Of a DNA stretch of 49,354 nt, positions 16,248-25,500 are shown one piece after another (position 1 is the first letter of the stretch; every line of letters begins with the position of its first letter). The translations under genes were made by a program, and so were the position numbers. The notes beneath the pieces are model-generated. The model searched no databases, was not told the origin of the DNA, and worked only from the letters and a program-made list of their open reading frames with translations. Source of the DNA: Streptomyces sp. Ru72 (GTDB taxonomy: Bacteria; Actinomycetota; Actinomycetes; Streptomycetales; Streptomycetaceae); NCBI RefSeq assembly GCF_002920635.1, contig NZ_PQSR01000059.1, forward strand, positions 1 to 49,354, written 5' to 3'.

Positions 16248-19200
16248 GTGAATGAAGCGCGCGACGAGTACGACAACGAGAAGGCACCCGGCTACCTCCG
16301 CTTCCCTCACCTGCACGGCGACCGCCTGTGCTTCGCCGCAGAGGACGACCTGTGGACGGCTCCGCTGGACGGTTCCGGCCGTGCCTGGCGGCTCACCGTG
16401 GACCGTACGAAGATCGGGCATCCCCGCTTCTCGCCGGACGGCCGGTTCATCGCGTACACGAGCTGGCGCAGCCTGGTCCCGGAGATCCATCTGACGCCGG
16501 TGGACGGCGGCCCCGGCCGGAGGCTGACCTACTGGGGCAGCGTCGACACCCGGGTGTGCGGCTGGACTCCGGAGGGCGACCTCCTCGCCGTCGCCTCGCA
16601 CGGCGAACCCTTCTCGCACTACACCTTCGCCTACAAGGTCCCGACCGACGGCGACCCCGGCGGCAAGCTGCCCTGGGGCCCGGTCTCCGACATAGCGGTG
16701 GCCGACATCGACGGCGAGCACAGAACGCTGCTGCTGACCGGCAAACCCCCGCACGAACCGGCCTCCTGGAAGCGCTACCGCGGCGGCGCCATGGGCCGGC
16801 TGTGGCTGCACGGACAGCGGCTGCTCGCCGACCTCGAGGGCCACCTGGACTCACCGATGTTCGTCGGCGGACGGATCGCGTTCCTCTCCGACCACGAGGG
16901 CATCGGCAACCTGTACTCGTGCGCCTACGACGGCTCCGACCTGCGCCGCCACACCGACCACGACAGCTTCTACGCCCGCCACGCCGCGAGCGACGGCACG
17001 CGGGTCGTGTACCAGTGCGCGGGCGACCTGTGGATCCTCGACGACCTGTCCCCCGACTCGATCCCGCGCCGCCTTGAAGTGCGCCTGGGCGGGCCGCGGG
17101 CCGGGCGCCGCAAGTACCAGGTGCCGGCGGCGCAGCACGTGGACGGGATCTCGGTGGACGAGACCGGGCGGGCCAGCGCCGTGGTCGTCCGCGGCAGCCT
17201 GTACTGGCTCACGCACCGGGACGGCCCCGCGCGCACGATCACGGACACCCCCGGGGTACGCATCCGGCTGCCGGAGATGCTGGGCGCCGGCGGACAGATC
17301 GCGTACGTCACGGACGCCGAGGGCGAGGACGCCATCGAGATCGCGTATCTGCCGCGGGCCTCGGGCGACCGCGAGCCGCGCCGGCTGGCCTCCGGGCGAC
17401 TGGGACGGGTCCTGGAGATGGTGGCGGACCCGCAGGGCGAACGGCTCGCGATCGCCTCGAACGACGGACGGCTGCTGCTCGTCACCGTGGCCGACGAGGA
17501 ACCCGGCGGCGAGGCGTCCGGCGGCGAGGAACCGGCGGACGTGGTCACCGAGTTGCTCCGCTCGGACAACGGGCCGGTACGGGACCTGGCGTTCTCCCCG
17601 GACGGCGTGTGGCTGACGTGGTCGCACCCGGGCACGGGCCGGTCGCTGAGGCAGATCAAGATGGCCCGGATAAAGGACCGGTTGATCATCGACGTCACGG
17701 ACGACCGGTTCGAGGACGAGAACCCGGTGTTCACCCGGGACGGCCGCTACCTGGCGTTCCTGTCCTGGCGCGGCTTCGACCCGGTGTACGACGTGCACAC
17801 CGGCGACCTGTCCTTCCCGCTCGGCTGCCGCCCGTACCTGGTCCCGCTGTCCTCCGCGACCCCCTCCCCCTTCGCGCTGAACCCGGAGGGACGGCCCGCG
17901 GCCGGCGGTCTCGACCCGCTGGAGGAAGAGGAGGAGGGCGGCGGCGTGGTGACCGTCGAGGTCGAGGGGCTGGAGAACCGGGTCACGCCGTTCCCGGTCG
18001 CGGCCTCGAAGTACTCGGAGCTGCGTCCCGTCGCGGGCGGCGGCCTGGTGTGGCTGCGCTGGCCGATCTCTGGCGCACTGGGCGAGACCTTCGTCAACCC
18101 GGACGACGTCTCCGGCCGCCCCACCCTGGAGCACTTCAACCTCGGCAAGGCGAAGAAGTCCGAACTGGTCGGCCATCTGGACTGGTTCGCGGTGAGCGGG
18201 GACGGGACGCGGCTGGTGGTCGTCGACGAGGGCGACCTGCGGGCGGTGCCGTCGACCGAGGCCGGCGACTCCGACACGACGGTGTGGATCGACGCGCGCC
18301 GGATCATGCACGAGGTGGACCCGGGCGCGGAGTGGCGGCAGGCGTACGCGGAGGCGGGCCGGCTCATCCGGGCCTACTTCTGGGAGCCGGACATGTGCGG
18401 GATCGACTGGGACGCGATCCTGGAGCAGTACCGTCCGCTGGTCGAACGGGTCGCCTCCCCGGACGAGTTCGCCGACCTGCTGCGCGAGGTGCTGGGCGAG
18501 CTGGGCACCTCGCACGCGTACGTGGCGGCGGCCCGGCGCAACGAGGGCCCGCCGCACTACCAGCGCTACCAGGGCCTCCTGGGCACCAACTTCGTGCGCC
18601 GCGACGGGCGCTGGGTGGTGAAGCGGATCCTGCCGGGCGAGTCGTCGGACTCCAAGGCGCGCTCGCCGCTCGCGGGCACCGGCATCCGTGAGGGCGCCGT
18701 GCTGACCCATGTGGACGGGCGGCCGGTGGACCCGGTGACGGGACCGTATCCGCTGCTTGCCGGGGCGGGCGGAACGACGGTGGAGCTGACGTTCCTGCCC
18801 GCCGACGGCGAGGGCGGACCCCGGCGTGTGGCCGTGGTGCCGCTGGTCGACGAGCGGCCGCTGCGCTACCAGGACTGGGTCGCCAAGCGCCGCGCGGTCG
18901 TACGGGAGTTGAGCGGCGGCCGCTGCGGTTACCTGCACATCCCGGACATGGGCGGCTCCGGCTGGGCACAGTTCAACCGGGACCTCAGGAAGGAGGTCTC
19001 GCGTCCGGCGCTCATCGTGGACGTACGGGGCAACGCGGGCGGTCACATCAGCGAACTCGTCATCGAGAAGCTGACGCACGCCATCCTGGGCTGGGACCTG
19101 ACACGCAACGCCCAGCCGGTGTCGTACACCTCGAACGCCCCGCGCGGACCGATCGTGGCACTCGCCGACGAGGCCACGTCCTCCGACGGCGACATGATCA

Positions 19201-19547
19201 CGGCCGCGTTCAAACTGCTGAAGCTCGGCCCGGTGGTGGGCCTGCGTACCTGGGGCGGTGTGGTCGGCATGACGGGCCGTCACCGCCTGGGCGACGGCAC
19301 GGTGATCACGGTGCCGATGAACGCGGCGTGGTTCGACGCGTACGGGTGGTCCGTGGAGAACCGGGGTGTCGCCCCGGACCTGGAGATCGAGCGCACCCCC
19401 GTGGACTGGGCCGAGGGCCGCCACAGGCAACTGGCGGACGCGGTCGAGGTGGCCCTGAACCTCCTTCAGACCCAACCGGCGGCGACCCCACCGGACTACA
19501 GCCAGGTCCCGGACAGGACCCGTCCGAAACTCCCACCGAGGCCGTGA
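16248..19547 (+). CDS. Tricorn-like S41 family protease
   Basis: A large cytosolic self-compartmentalising peptidase of 1099 aa. Tricorn proteases trim oligopeptides released by the proteasome. Order: N-terminal six-bladed propeller (LRFPHLHGDRLCFAAEDDLW), second propeller (about 320-640), PDZ-like domain (about 780-860) and C-terminal S41 catalytic domain. Tricorn catalytic residues are recognisable: S755-H756 in GTSHAYV, nucleophile S979 in DEATSSDGDM, and E1037 in ENRGVAPD. Length matches the family. GTG 16248 is the first in-frame start; no strong ribosome site is seen, so the start could be slightly different. Confidence 0.92.
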   Translation: MNEARDEYDNEKAPGYLRFPHLHGDRLCFAAEDDLWTAPLDGSGRAWRLTVDRTKIGHPRFSPDGRFIAYTSWRSLVPEIHLTPVDGGPGRRLTYWGSVDTRVCGWTPEGDLLAVASHGEPFSHYTFAYKVPTDGDPGGKLPWGPVSDIAVADIDGEHRTLLLTGKPPHEPASWKRYRGGAMGRLWLHGQRLLADLEGHLDSPMFVGGRIAFLSDHEGIGNLYSCAYDGSDLRRHTDHDSFYARHAASDGTRVVYQCAGDLWILDDLSPDSIPRRLEVRLGGPRAGRRKYQVPAAQHVDGISVDETGRASAVVVRGSLYWLTHRDGPARTITDTPGVRIRLPEMLGAGGQIAYVTDAEGEDAIEIAYLPRASGDREPRRLASGRLGRVLEMVADPQGERLAIASNDGRLLLVTVADEEPGGEASGGEEPADVVTELLRSDNGPVRDLAFSPDGVWLTWSHPGTGRSLRQIKMARIKDRLIIDVTDDRFEDENPVFTRDGRYLAFLSWRGFDPVYDVHTGDLSFPLGCRPYLVPLSSATPSPFALNPEGRPAAGGLDPLEEEEEGGGVVTVEVEGLENRVTPFPVAASKYSELRPVAGGGLVWLRWPISGALGETFVNPDDVSGRPTLEHFNLGKAKKSELVGHLDWFAVSGDGTRLVVVDEGDLRAVPSTEAGDSDTTVWIDARRIMHEVDPGAEWRQAYAEAGRLIRAYFWEPDMCGIDWDAILEQYRPLVERVASPDEFADLLREVLGELGTSHAYVAAARRNEGPPHYQRYQGLLGTNFVRRDGRWVVKRILPGESSDSKARSPLAGTGIREGAVLTHVDGRPVDPVTGPYPLLAGAGGTTVELTFLPADGEGGPRRVAVVPLVDERPLRYQDWVAKRRAVVRELSGGRCGYLHIPDMGGSGWAQFNRDLRKEVSRPALIVDVRGNAGGHISELVIEKLTHAILGWDLTRNAQPVSYTSNAPRGPIVALADEATSSDGDMITAAFKLLKLGPVVGLRTWGGVVGMTGRHRLGDGTVITVPMNAAWFDAYGWSVENRGVAPDLEIERTPVDWAEGRHRQLADAVEVALNLLQTQPAATPPDYSQVPDRTRPKLPPRP

Positions 19548-19561
19548 CTCGGCACGCACAT

Positions 19562-19595
19562 GTGGGGCGCCCTCTGAGAAGGAAGGGCACCCCAC
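19562..19595. terminator. Hairpin terminator after the tricorn gene
   Basis: GTGGGGCGCCCT pairs with AGGGCACCCCAC (one mismatch) around a 10-nt loop, between the convergent tricorn and small Gln-rich genes. Confidence 0.7.
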
Positions 19596-19620
19596 TCACC
19601 GCGGCCGAAGCCAGGCGTGA

Positions 19621-19815
19621 CTACATGTCGCGGTCCGCGTCGTAGCGGTCCTCCGCTTCCTCCTGCATGCGCTGCGCCTCGTCCCGCGACTGACGGCCGC
19701 GCTGCTGGCCCTGCTGCTGAGCCTGCTGGCCGCGCTGTTGCGCCTGCTGCTTGGCCTGTTCCATCTTCTGCTTGGCCTGCTGCTTGATCTGCTCGGACTT
19801 GTCCTTCATACCCAT
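19621..19815 (-). CDS. Small Gln/Lys-rich coiled-coil protein
   Basis: A 64-aa very hydrophilic protein. MGMKDKSEQIKQQAKQKMEQ is followed by AQQ/GQQ repeats and an acidic C-terminus (DEAQRMQEEAEDRYDADRDM). It is predicted to be helical or disordered. Low-complexity content prevents a family call; a CsbD-like stress protein is one possibility. ATG 19815 has GGGAGTG upstream. Similar small proteins are frequent in Streptomyces as remembered. Confidence 0.65.
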   Translation of the reverse strand: MGMKDKSEQIKQQAKQKMEQAKQQAQQRGQQAQQQGQQRGRQSRDEAQRMQEEAEDRYDADRDM

Positions 19816-19891
19816 GTGGGTTCACTCCCGAAGTGGGTGAGGGGATCGGGCTCGACCAGACTGACACGCAGGAACAAAGCACGCATTTCGA

Positions 19892-20776
19892 TCAGTTACT
19901 GAGCGTACTCCGCCGCTGCTCATCGGCCTGACCACCGGCCCCGACGAGCCCGGTGCGCACCCCCTTGAGCCGCGGCTCGAACCGCCGCATCTCCCGCTGC
20001 CCCACGGCCGCGACGATTCCCGGCAGATACCCGCGCACCGCCTGCATGCCACGCAGCCACGCCTGCCCGTACACATGGCTCGACCGCCGCTCGATCCCGG
20101 CCACCAGCCGGTCCACCGCGGGCCCCAGCGGATACGTCTTGTTGGACGGCCACGGCAGCCGCTGCCGCAGCTCCCGCATCACCTCGTCCTGGTCGGCGCC
20201 CCGGACCATGTCCGTGTCGGTCCAGGACAGATACCCGATCCCGACACGTACGCCCCGGTGCGCGACCTCGGCACGCAGACTGTGCGCGTAGGCCTCCACG
20301 CCCGACTTGGACGCGCAGTACGCCGTCATCATCGGCGCCGGCGTGATCGCCGCGAGCGAGGCGATCTGGAGGAGATAGCCCCGGCTCGCGGTCAGCGCCG
20401 GCATGAAGGCGCGGGCCGTCACCACGGAGCCGATCAGATTGACCTCGATCACCCGCCGCCACGCCTCGGGGTCGGACTCGGTGAACGGCCCTCCGTTGGC
20501 CACACCGGCGTTGGCGACCACGATGTCGACCTTCCCGAACCGCTGCTGGACCTCCCGTGCGACCCGCGTCATCGCCTCGTGATCGGTGACGTCGGCGTAC
20601 CAGTGCCCGCCGTCCCCGTACAACTGCTCCGCGACCCCTTTGAGGGCGTCCGCCTCCAGGCCGACCAGCGCGACCGTGGCCCCGCGCGCCGACAGCTTGC
20701 GGGCCAGCAGTTCGCCCACGCCCCGCGCCGCGCCGGTGACGACGGCGACCTGCCCCTCGAGGCTCACCCTGCTCAT
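19892..20776 (-). CDS. Short-chain dehydrogenase/reductase (SadH-like)
   Basis: A classical SDR of 294 aa, the last gene of a three-gene operon. Cofactor motif VVTGAARGVGE, then NAG in VVANAGVANGG and catalytic Y153-CASK157. The C-terminal extension (about 230-294) is longer than in the core family and contains HVYGQAWLRGMQAVRGYLPG. ATG 20776 overlaps the hydrolase stop (ATGA). In the mycobacterial mymA operon an SDR (SadH) follows the lipase in the same way. It probably interconverts an alcohol and the ketone used by the monooxygenase. Confidence 0.9.
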   Translation of the reverse strand: MSRVSLEGQVAVVTGAARGVGELLARKLSARGATVALVGLEADALKGVAEQLYGDGGHWYADVTDHEAMTRVAREVQQRFGKVDIVVANAGVANGGPFTESDPEAWRRVIEVNLIGSVVTARAFMPALTASRGYLLQIASLAAITPAPMMTAYCASKSGVEAYAHSLRAEVAHRGVRVGIGYLSWTDTDMVRGADQDEVMRELRQRLPWPSNKTYPLGPAVDRLVAGIERRSSHVYGQAWLRGMQAVRGYLPGIVAAVGQREMRRFEPRLKGVRTGLVGAGGQADEQRRSTLSN

Positions 20777-21708
20777 GCGCCCTCCTTGACCGGCTCGTTC
20801 GGTGTGTCCGCCGCGTAGGCGGTGACGAGTTCGCGGATCTTCCCGCTGATCAGCTCCGGTGCCTCCACGGGTGTCATATGGCCAAGCCCCGGCAGCTCCG
20901 CGCCGTCCACGCAGTGGGGCAGCGCGGCGACCAGCGCCCGCGCGTGCACCGGCGGGGTGAGCCGGTCGGCGGTGCCGACCACGACGGCCGTCGGTGCGGT
21001 CAACTCCCGTACGGGGTCCTCCAGGTCGAGCCGTTCGAGCACGCGCGACCAGGCGTGGCGCACCTCGCGCGGACAGGCGTGCACCACCCGCGCGCACGCC
21101 TCCACCATGGCCGGCGTCGCAGCGGCGCCCATGGTGGCGTACTTGAGGATGCGCCGCGCCACCGGTGTGACCGGCCCGAGCGGGGCGCGCGAGCCGAGGA
21201 CGCGTGCCGTGAGCCGGGTGCGCAGACGCCCGGCGCGCATCGGCACCACCAGCGACTCGGACACCAGGCGCCCGCTGCCCGTGCTGCACAACAGGACGGC
21301 CGCCGTGTGCGCCCGGAAGCGGGGGCGTGCGGCGGTGGCCAGCACCGTCATCCCGCCCATGGAGTGGCCCACGACCACGGCCCTCTCGCCCGGCGCGAGC
21401 GTGGCGGCGAGCACCGCTTCCAGATCGTCGGCGAGCGCCTTCGTGGAGCAGGTGGGGCTCGCCGGGCTGCGCCCGTGCCCCCGCTGGTCGTAGGCGATCA
21501 CCCGGTGGTCGGCGGCGAGGTCCCGGATCTGCGCCGCCCAGAACGCCGTCGAGCACGTCCAGCCGTGGACGAGGACCACCGGGGGCGCGCCCTCGGTTCC
21601 GTGCACCTCGACGTGCAACCGGGCGCCGTCGGCGGAGAGGACCGTCAGCTCACGGTCCGGGGCCGGGGACGCGTAGGGGCCCGTGGCCACCGGCGTCGGG
21701 CGCCTCAT
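20773..21708 (-). CDS. Alpha/beta hydrolase
   Basis: A serine esterase of 311 aa. Motifs: oxyanion HGWTCSTAFW (about residues 49-58), nucleophile elbow GHSMGG with S116, the acid in VVGTADRLTPP, and the histidine in GLGHMTPVEAPE. It overlaps the monooxygenase stop (ATGA) and the SDR start (ATGA), so all three are one translational unit. It likely hydrolyses the ester or lactone produced by the neighbouring Baeyer-Villiger enzyme. This pathway order is inferred. Confidence 0.9.
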   Translation of the reverse strand: MRRPTPVATGPYASPAPDRELTVLSADGARLHVEVHGTEGAPPVVLVHGWTCSTAFWAAQIRDLAADHRVIAYDQRGHGRSPASPTCSTKALADDLEAVLAATLAPGERAVVVGHSMGGMTVLATAARPRFRAHTAAVLLCSTGSGRLVSESLVVPMRAGRLRTRLTARVLGSRAPLGPVTPVARRILKYATMGAAATPAMVEACARVVHACPREVRHAWSRVLERLDLEDPVRELTAPTAVVVGTADRLTPPVHARALVAALPHCVDGAELPGLGHMTPVEAPELISGKIRELVTAYAADTPNEPVKEGA

Positions 21709-23222
21709 GCGCCGGCCTCCACGCGTTCCTCGGCCTGCGCGCTCCGCCGGGCGGGTGCCCGCAGCACGTCGTACTCCGCGAGGTTCACGCGCCGCGTCGC
21801 CGCCCGGAACTCCGTCGTCGTACCCGGCCAGATGGTGGTGTTGCGGCCGTCCGCGTCGAGGTACCAACTGGTGCAGCCGCCGGTGTTCCACACCGTGCGC
21901 TTCATACGCTCCTGCACCTTGTGGTTCCAGGCCGCGACGGCACCCGGGCGGGCGTCGAGCGCGACCCGGCCGCCCAGGACCTCCAACTGCCGCAGGAAGT
22001 CGGCCATGTAGTTCAGCTGGGACTCGATCACCAGGATCATCGAGGAGTTCCCGAGCCCGGTGTTGGGTCCGATGATCGTCATCCAGTTGGGGAACCCGGC
22101 GGCCGAGGCCCCGCGCAGGGCCTGCATCCCGCCCCTCCAGGTCTCCGCGAGCGTCCTGCCGTCGACGCCGACGACCCGATCGGCGATCGGCATGTCCGTC
22201 ACATGGAACCCGGTGCCGAAGACGATCACGTCGACCTCGGCCTCGGTGCCGTCCGCGGCGACGACCGCCCGGCCCCGGACCTCGGCGAGGCCGCTCGCGA
22301 CGACGTCCACATTCGGCTGCGCCAGGGCCGGGTAGTAGTCGCTGGAGAGCAGGATCCGCTTGCAGCCGATGCGGTAGTCGGGGGTCAGCCTGGCGCGCAG
22401 GGCCGGGTCCTTGATGGCGCGGGCCATGTTGGCCTTGGCCAGCCGCTCGACGAGGCCCAGCTCGTTCGGGTGCTTGGTGAACGCCTGGACCTGCAACTCC
22501 CGTATCCCCCACAGCAGTCCGCGGCGCAGCCGCGCGGTGGCGGGCAGCGCGCGGTGCAGTGCCCGTTCCGGGCCGCTGATCGCGCGGTCGACACGGGGCA
22601 GCACCCACGGTGGGGTGCGCTGGAAGAGGACGAGTTCGGCGACGTCGGGCTGGATGGCCGGCACGATCTGGATCGCGGAGGCCCCGGTGCCGACCATGGC
22701 GACCCGCTTGCCGCGCAGGTCCTGGTCGTGGTCCCAGCGGGCGGAGTGGAAGACAGCGCCGGGGAAGGAGTCGAGGCCGGGGATGTCCGGGATCTTCGGG
22801 TCGGAGAGCGGGCCGGTGGCGGAGACGACGACGTCCGCGGTGAGCGATCCGCTGCTGGTCTCGATGTCCCAGCGCAGCTTCGCGGCATCCCAGGTCATCA
22901 GCTTCACCTCGCTACGGAAGCGCAGGTGCGGGCGCAGCCCGAAGACGTCCGCCACATGCTCCAGGTAGGCGCGGATGTGCTCCTGACCGGAGAAGGTGCG
23001 CGGCCAGTCGGGGTGGGGCGCGAAGGAGAACGAGTACAGGTGGGAGGGGACGTCGCAGGCACAGCCCGGGTAGGTGTTGTCGCGCCACGCGCCGCCCACC
23101 GAGTCCGCCCGTTCCAGGACCACGAAGTCGGTGATCCCCTCCCGGCGCAGCCGCACTGCGGCACCGAGGCCACCGAACCCGGTTCCGATCACCGCCACCC
23201 GTACATGCTCGTGCTCGGCCAT
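21705..23222 (-). CDS. Flavin-dependent Baeyer-Villiger-type monooxygenase
   Basis: A class B flavoprotein monooxygenase of 505 aa. FAD motif VAVIGTGFGGLGAAV opens the protein, and the NADPH Rossmann motif is near KRVAMVGTGASAIQ. The type I Baeyer-Villiger fingerprint FxGxxxHxxxW is present (F153, G155, H159, W163). ATG 23222 begins MAEHEHVRVAV. It is the first gene of the operon with hydrolase and SDR genes and is divergent from a MerR regulator. Homology to mycobacterial MymA/EthA-type enzymes is likely. Substrate unknown. Confidence 0.92.
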   Translation of the reverse strand: MAEHEHVRVAVIGTGFGGLGAAVRLRREGITDFVVLERADSVGGAWRDNTYPGCACDVPSHLYSFSFAPHPDWPRTFSGQEHIRAYLEHVADVFGLRPHLRFRSEVKLMTWDAAKLRWDIETSSGSLTADVVVSATGPLSDPKIPDIPGLDSFPGAVFHSARWDHDQDLRGKRVAMVGTGASAIQIVPAIQPDVAELVLFQRTPPWVLPRVDRAISGPERALHRALPATARLRRGLLWGIRELQVQAFTKHPNELGLVERLAKANMARAIKDPALRARLTPDYRIGCKRILLSSDYYPALAQPNVDVVASGLAEVRGRAVVAADGTEAEVDVIVFGTGFHVTDMPIADRVVGVDGRTLAETWRGGMQALRGASAAGFPNWMTIIGPNTGLGNSSMILVIESQLNYMADFLRQLEVLGGRVALDARPGAVAAWNHKVQERMKRTVWNTGGCTSWYLDADGRNTTIWPGTTTEFRAATRRVNLAEYDVLRAPARRSAQAEERVEAGA

Positions 23223-23250
23223 CCCGCAGCCTCCCGGTCCGCCAGACTCT

Positions 23251-23266
23251 GCCAGTGAACACTGGC
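23251..23266. promoter_or_regulatory. Palindromic operator candidate between monooxygenase and MerR genes
   Basis: GCCAGTG-AA-CACTGGC is a perfect 7-2-7 palindrome located 29 bp upstream of the monooxygenase ATG. Dimeric MerR regulators bind such sites within promoters. The divergent merR gene is the natural candidate regulator. Confidence 0.6.
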
Positions 23267-23352
23267 GCAATCGGGAGGGTAGGACAGCGGCCGTACCGAT
23301 GGGTAGGGGTGCGACGACGAAAGTTACCGGCGGTACGACGTAGGGTTCGGGC

Positions 23353-24015
23353 GTGGCAGGCAACGGGGAGCGGCACGAGTACCGCATGGAGGAGCTGGCC
23401 AGGAAGGCCGGCATCACGGTGCGCACCCTGCGCTTCTACCGCGAGCGCAAGCTGATCCACCCGCCGCGCCGCGAGGGCCGTATCGCCTGGTACGACGACA
23501 CGCACCTGGCCCGGCTGCGGACGATCTCCGCGCTCCTGGAGCGCGGCCACACCCTCAGCGGCATCGCGGAGCTCGCGGAGGCCTTCGACCACGGCCGCGA
23601 CGTCGGCGAGTTGCTCGGCCTCGGCGCACCCAGCGAGGAGACCCCCGTCCGGCTCACCCCGGAGGCGCTGGCCGACGTCTTCGGCGACCAGGCGACACCC
23701 GAGAACCTCTCCGCCGCACTCGAACTGGGCTACCTCGGCACGGACGGCGGCGAGATCGTGCACGTCAGCCGCCGGCTGCTGGACGTCTCGGCCGCCCTGG
23801 TCCGCGAGGGCATCCCCCTGGCGGACGTCCTGGCCGCCGCCCGCCGCGTCCGCGAACACGCGGAGGCCCTGGCGGAGGTCTTCGCGGACATGATGACCGC
23901 CCACCGCCGCACGCCGGAGGACGCCCAACGCCTGCGCCCCCTCGCGAAGAGCGTGGTGGAGGCGGAACTGTCACTGGCGCTGGACCGGCGACTGCTGGGG
24001 GATCAGAGGTCGTAG
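23353..24015 (+). CDS. MerR-family transcriptional regulator
   Basis: A regulator of 220 aa. The N-terminal winged helix is clear: YRMEELARKAGITVRTLRFYRERKLIHPPRREGR with the WYDDTHLARL wing. The C-terminal domain (about 85-220) is helical, lacks metal-type cysteine pairs and probably senses an organic ligand. GTG 23353 starts the gene. It is divergent from the monooxygenase operon and 130 bp away. Its 3' end overlaps the convergent xthA gene by 13 nt. Confidence 0.88.
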   Translation: MAGNGERHEYRMEELARKAGITVRTLRFYRERKLIHPPRREGRIAWYDDTHLARLRTISALLERGHTLSGIAELAEAFDHGRDVGELLGLGAPSEETPVRLTPEALADVFGDQATPENLSAALELGYLGTDGGEIVHVSRRLLDVSAALVREGIPLADVLAAARRVREHAEALAEVFADMMTAHRRTPEDAQRLRPLAKSVVEAELSLALDRRLLGDQRS

Positions 24016-24806
24016 ACCACCGTCACCGGGGCGTGGTCCGACCAGCGTGCGGTGTGCGTTGCCGCGCGCTCCACGTACGCCTTGACCGCCCTGGCGGCGA
24101 GACCCGGCGTGGCGACCTCGTAGTCGATGCGCCATCCCGTGTCGTTGTCGAAGGCCCGCCCGCGGTAGGACCACCAGGTGTACGGCCCCTCGGTGTCCGG
24201 ATGCAGCGCCCGGACCACGTCGACGTACCCGCCGTCCTCGGGTTCGAAGACCCGCCCCAGCCACTCGCGTTCCTCGGGCAGGAAGCCGGAGTTGTTCCGG
24301 TTGCCGCGCCAGTTCTTCAGGTCGGCCTCGCGGTGGGCGATGTTCCAGTCGCCGCAGACGACGACCTCGCGCCCCTCGGCGGCGGACCGCTCCCGCAACT
24401 CCTTGAGGTAGCCGAGGAACTCGGTCATGAACCGGACCTTCTCGTCCTGCCGTTCGGTCCCGACCTCACCCGAGGGCAGGTACAGGCTGGCGACGGTGAC
24501 ACCGGGCAGATCGGCCTCGACATACCGCCCGCTGCCGTCGAACTCGGCCGACCCGAACCCGATCCGCACCCGGTCGGGCTCGCGCCGCGTGTAGAGCGCC
24601 ACCCCCGCGCGGCCCTTGGCGGCGGCCGGGGCGTGCACGACGTGCCAGCCGTCGGGCGCCCGGACACCCTCGGGGATCTGCCCCGGCTCGGCGCGCACCT
24701 CCTGGAGGCACAGCACATCGGCGGAGGTACCGTCGAGCCACTCCACGAAGCCCTTCTTCGCGGCGGCACGGATCCCGTTGACGTTCACGGAGGTCACAGT
24801 GAGCAC
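24003..24806 (-). CDS. xthA: Exodeoxyribonuclease III
   Basis: An AP endonuclease/3'-5' exonuclease of 267 aa for base-excision repair. Motifs of the Exo/Endo/Phos fold: TSVNVNGIRAAAKKGF with the metal-binding Asn, LCLQEVRAE (catalytic Glu), VCGDWNIAHREADLKNW, TWWSYRGRAFDNDTGWRIDY and SDHAPV at the C-terminus. GTG 24806 is the chosen start; the region before it lacks a clear ribosome site, so the transcript may be leaderless. It overlaps merR at the 3' end. Confidence 0.93.
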   Translation of the reverse strand: MLTVTSVNVNGIRAAAKKGFVEWLDGTSADVLCLQEVRAEPGQIPEGVRAPDGWHVVHAPAAAKGRAGVALYTRREPDRVRIGFGSAEFDGSGRYVEADLPGVTVASLYLPSGEVGTERQDEKVRFMTEFLGYLKELRERSAAEGREVVVCGDWNIAHREADLKNWRGNRNNSGFLPEEREWLGRVFEPEDGGYVDVVRALHPDTEGPYTWWSYRGRAFDNDTGWRIDYEVATPGLAARAVKAYVERAATHTARWSDHAPVTVVYDL

Positions 24807-24874
24807 CCGGGAACGATACCGGCAGGCGGGCACGCCCCCATCGGCGGTATTCGTATAGATGTACGCTTTCCGGC

Positions 24875-25351
24875 GTGAATATTCGCCGTGCCTCCTTCGA
24901 CCACCCCGACGCCGTCAAGCTCAACGACCTGGTCCAGGCCGAGTACCACGTTCGCTACGGCGACGGTGGCGACGCGACGTACCTGGACCCGGCGATGTTC
25001 GTACCGCCGGCCGGGCTCTACCTGATCGCGTACGACGAGCAGGACCGTCCCGTGGCCACGGGCGGCTGGCGCTCGCAGGAGAAGAACGACGAGGGATACG
25101 AGGACGGGGACGCCGAACTCAAGCGGATGTTCGTCATCGAGGAGATGCGCGGCCGGGGCCTGGCCCGCCGCGTCCTCGCCGCCTTGGAGGACGACGCCCG
25201 CGCGGCCGGCCGTACCCGCATGGTTCTGGAGACGGGCACCAAGCAGCCGGAGGCGGTGGCCCTGTACACGTCCAGCGGCTACGAGCCGTGCGCGAAGTTC
25301 GGCTACTACCGCTTCTACGAATCGAGCCTGTGTTTCGCGAAGCCGCTGTAG
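24875..25351 (+). CDS. GNAT-family N-acetyltransferase
   Basis: An acetyl-CoA-dependent acetyltransferase of 158 aa. Motif A is EEMRGRGLARRVLAALEDDA, followed by the GTKQPEAVALYTSSGYEP motif B typical of the fold. The GTG start is 68 bp from the divergent xthA gene. A TATAGAT -10-like element sits about 20 nt upstream of the GTG, with no ribosome site, suggesting a leaderless or near-leaderless message. Substrate unknown. Confidence 0.85.
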   Translation: MNIRRASFDHPDAVKLNDLVQAEYHVRYGDGGDATYLDPAMFVPPAGLYLIAYDEQDRPVATGGWRSQEKNDEGYEDGDAELKRMFVIEEMRGRGLARRVLAALEDDARAAGRTRMVLETGTKQPEAVALYTSSGYEPCAKFGYYRFYESSLCFAKPL

Positions 25352-25382
25352 GCGTCGGGCGCGGCTCGCCAGTGGCACGAGA

Positions 25383-25419
25383 AAGGGGCCGGGGAACCCT
25401 CGCGGTTTTCCGGCCCTTC
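25383..25419 (+). terminator. Hairpin terminator after the GNAT gene
   Basis: AAGGGGCCGG pairs with CCGGCCCTT and is extended by GGAACC/GGTTTTCC around a TCGC loop, 30 bp after the stop. Confidence 0.6.
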
Positions 25420-25500
25420 CCTTCGGGATCACCGCTTCGGGGTGACCACCGGGCGGAGTTGGGAACGCCGCGGCGCGAAAGCCGGGGCGGGCATGGCAAG

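Noticed and set aside
16851..19595. 914-codon minus-strand frame opposite the tricorn gene
   Set aside because: Antisense to a gene with intact catalytic motifs; composition is Arg/Val/Gln-rich and matches no family.
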